6,499 nt of DNA, taken from NCBI GenBank assembly GCA_024404415.1, contig JAKSPX010000094.1, positions 1 through 6,499 on the forward strand, written 5' to 3'. Positions 4,822 to 6,499 of the stretch are shown here, piece after piece (within the stretch, counting starts at the first letter, position 1; each line of letters begins with the position of its first letter). The notes under the pieces are model-generated. The model worked only from the letters and a program-made list of their open reading frames with translations. It did no database searches and had not been told where the DNA came from. The stretch comes from Clostridia bacterium (GTDB lineage Bacteria; Bacillota; Clostridia; Oscillospirales; QAMX01). Position numbers and translations under genes: made by a program.

Positions 4822-6499
4822 TGGAACTTTCCAAAGCCCATTTCGAGATCGGCGAATACCTCGCCTACGGCCTCTATGAGGATGAATCTGCCCCGCTTTT
4901 CGCCCGCAAGTGCCGCGGCCTTCGCCGGTATTATGAAAATATCACGCCGCCGGAATATCACGGTGCACCGTTATATCCCTCGGGTTGTTTCCGTCCCGAA
5001 ACGGCGGTCTTCCCGCATTATCTCACCGGCTTCACGGTGGACGGAAATCGTCTCCGCGAAAAGAGCCGGGAGCTGACCGAGACCATCGACCACTCGGTCT
5101 TCTGGACCTACCATTCCTTCGTGCCGCGGGAGCACACCGTCGCGGGGGATATGTACACCCATTCCATGCCGCATTATGAACGCATTCTTGCCGAAGGGCT
5201 GGATCATTACCGGGTCAGGGTCGAAAATATGCAGGACGCGACCCTCCGCGAAGGTCTTCTGGATCTTCTCTGCGGGCTTGAAACGTATCACGAGCACATT
5301 CTTACGTATCTGGAAAGCGTCGGGGCGGAAAAGCGGCTGATCGAAGCGCTTCGCGAGGTGCCCTTCAAGCCCGCGCGGAATCTGTATGAAGCGGTCGTCG
5401 CGTGGAACTACGTTCTGTATCTGGACGGATGCGATAACCTCGGCGCGGTCGCGGCGGGCCTTGGGCCTTACGACAAGGGCGAGAATATTGATGACCTCTT
5501 AGATTGCCTCTATCAGAATCTCGATGACAACCACGGCTACTCCATGCAGCTCGGTTACGAGGTCAACCGCCTGACAGTGCCTGCTATCCGTGCGGTCAAG
5601 GGCAAGCGCCGCCCGATGATCGAGCTTTTCGTGGACGAGGAAACGCCGGACGAGGTGTGGGACGCGGCCATGGAGGGCGTCCTTTCGGGAAACGGCCAGC
5701 CCGCGTTTTATAACAAGGCGGCCTATAAAGCTCTCTTCCCGAAGCGTTTCCCGGAAGTCAAAGAAGAAGACCTCCGGCAGTTCTGCGGCGGCGGCTGCAC
5801 CGAAATGATGCTTGCCGGCCTTTCGTGCGTCGGCTCGCTCGACGCGGGCATCAACCTGATGGTCATTTTCGAGCGCACCCTCCACAACACTTTGGAAAAG
5901 GCGGCGGATTTTAAAGGCTTTTACCGCGCCTTCGTAGAAGATATCCATCAGGATACCGTCAGGGTCATGCGCGCCATCGCCCTTTCGCAGAAGGAACGCG
6001 CAAAATGGAATCCCGTCCCGATGCGCACCCTCCTCATCGACGACTGCATCGAAAAGGAAAAGGATTACAACGCGGGCGGCGCGAGATACATGTGGAGCAT
6101 CATCAATTTCGCCGGGATGATCAACGTCATCGATTCTCTCCTCGCCGTGCGCGACCTGGTGTTTGAAGAAAAGGCCTATTCGCCCTCGGAATTTTTGAAA
6201 CTGCTGGGTGAAAACGACGAGACGCTCCTCAAAAAATGCCGCCGGAACGAAAATGCCTTCGGCCGCGACCTCGACGAGGTCAACGAATTTGCCAGGGCCT
6301 TCTCGCACACGGTCTATGATTTCTTAAAGGAAGAGAAGCCTTTCTTCGGTCTCGGGTTCCTCCCGGCCTCCATCCAGTTTGAATCCTACGCCCGCGCGGG
6401 GAAGGACATCGGCGCGACGCCCGACGGGAGACGGAGGGGAGAAGCGCTCTGCGATTCGCTCGCGGCTATCTTCCATAAGGACACGGCGGGGCCGACAGC
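4821..6499 (+). CDS. Glycyl radical enzyme of the pyruvate formate-lyase / dehydratase superfamily (3' partial)
   Basis: The frame is open for 559 codons to the window edge with no stop or frameshift. Superfamily signatures appear in order: an N-terminal helical part with HSMPHYERILAEGL (114-127), SGNGQPAFYN (289-298), FCGGGCTE (321-328), ARYMWSIINFAGMINVIDSL (421-440) and GATPDGRRRGEALCDSL (531-547). The thiyl-radical residue should be Cys326. Glu328 makes the C-x-E pair found in glycerol/propanediol dehydratases, choline TMA-lyase and other eliminases, whereas pyruvate formate-lyase has adjacent cysteines. It therefore probably cleaves C-O, C-N or C-S next to a radical-bearing carbon, rather than a C-C bond in pyruvate. 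The cysteine comes about 100 residues earlier than in glycerol dehydratase (Cys433, from memory), so this is a compact form. The C-terminal glycyl loop (RVxGY-like) and any radical SAM activase lie beyond the window. No targeting peptide for a microcompartment is evident at the N-terminus. Substrate unknown; context suggests a sugar-derived polyol or keto compound. Confidence 0.92.
   Translation, partial: MELSKAHFEIGEYLAYGLYEDESAPLFARKCRGLRRYYENITPPEYHGAPLYPSGCFRPETAVFPHYLTGFTVDGNRLREKSRELTETIDHSVFWTYHSFVPREHTVAGDMYTHSMPHYERILAEGLDHYRVRVENMQDATLREGLLDLLCGLETYHEHILTYLESVGAEKRLIEALREVPFKPARNLYEAVVAWNYVLYLDGCDNLGAVAAGLGPYDKGENIDDLLDCLYQNLDDNHGYSMQLGYEVNRLTVPAIRAVKGKRRPMIELFVDEETPDEVWDAAMEGVLSGNGQPAFYNKAAYKALFPKRFPEVKEEDLRQFCGGGCTEMMLAGLSCVGSLDAGINLMVIFERTLHNTLEKAADFKGFYRAFVEDIHQDTVRVMRAIALSQKERAKWNPVPMRTLLIDDCIEKEKDYNAGGARYMWSIINFAGMINVIDSLLAVRDLVFEEKAYSPSEFLKLLGENDETLLKKCRRNENAFGRDLDEVNEFARAFSHTVYDFLKEEKPFFGLGFLPASIQFESYARAGKDIGATPDGRRRGEALCDSLAAIFHKDTAGPT

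Larger units (their letters stand above)
1..6499 (+). other. Single tightly packed operon segment (six co-directional genes)
   Basis: Junctions are: one-base gap (163/165), 5-base gap (809/815), 4-base overlap (3055-3058), no gap (4041/4042) and 1-base overlap (4821). Each downstream start has its ribosome site inside the preceding gene. I see no stem-loop terminator or room for an internal promoter, so all six are probably on one transcript that begins before and ends after the window. Regulation cannot be inferred because the promoter and any regulator are outside. Confidence 0.88.

Noticed and set aside
5784..5798. CGGGC (Cys322, Cys326) in the GRE as a metal-binding site
   Set aside because: The location matches the finger loop holding the thiyl-radical cysteine of glycyl radical enzymes, which explains the motif without a metal.
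5499..6308. Minus-strand open frame of 269 codons opposite the glycyl radical enzyme
   Set aside because: The plus frame is continuously open for 559 codons with GRE motifs. The antisense reading shows no family features.
4821..6499. Annotation as true pyruvate formate-lyase (pflB)
   Set aside because: The active-site motif is GCTE with one cysteine followed by Thr-Glu, not the adjacent Cys-Cys pair of pyruvate formate-lyase. The C-x-E form belongs to dehydratase/lyase members.
1..6499. RNA genes, CRISPR arrays, insertion sequences, terminators
   Set aside because: Virtually every base is within a coding frame. I found no direct repeat array, terminal inverted repeats, tRNA-like cloverleaf or hairpin followed by a T-run.

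Overview
The window is a continuous stretch of a GC-rich bacterial operon. Six genes lie head to tail on the + strand, with junctions between a 4-base overlap and a 5-base gap. There is no intergenic space, and I see no promoter, terminator, RNA gene, mobile element or CRISPR. Third codon positions are mostly G or C, and every start has a purine-rich Shine-Dalgarno site. An oxygen-sensitive glycyl radical enzyme next to a cytoplasmic glycosidase and a URO-D/methyltransferase-type protein suggests an anaerobe. A plant-fibre or gut Clostridia-like lineage (Bacillota) is my best guess, but it rests on gene content and style only; no taxonomic marker is present.

Layout: (1) the last 53 codons of a uroporphyrinogen decarboxylase (URO-D) superfamily protein, 1-163. 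(2) A complete SGNH/GDSL hydrolase, 165-809, probably a carbohydrate esterase. (3) A complete glycoside hydrolase family 2 enzyme of the beta-mannosidase type, 815-3058, with both catalytic glutamates but an altered substrate-side loop. (4) A Gfo/Idh/MocA oxidoreductase starting at GTG, 3055-4041. (5) A classical SDR dehydrogenase, 4042-4821. (6) The first 559 codons of a glycyl radical enzyme (GRE), 4821-6499, with the thiyl-radical cysteine in a GCTE motif. The window ends before its C-terminal glycyl loop.

No protein with a visible N-terminus has a signal peptide or membrane segment, so the set probably works in the cytoplasm on an imported substrate. A reasonable inferred order is removal of acyl groups (SGNH), release of a sugar from a beta-glycoside (GH2), one or two NAD-dependent oxidations or reductions (Gfo/Idh and SDR), and radical cleavage or dehydration of the product (GRE). 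The URO-D-family protein may handle a methyl group. The combination, with a compact GRE of the C-x-E eliminase type co-translated with a beta-glycosidase and two sugar-type dehydrogenases, fits no GRE pathway I can name. It is the best candidate here for an undescribed catabolic system.
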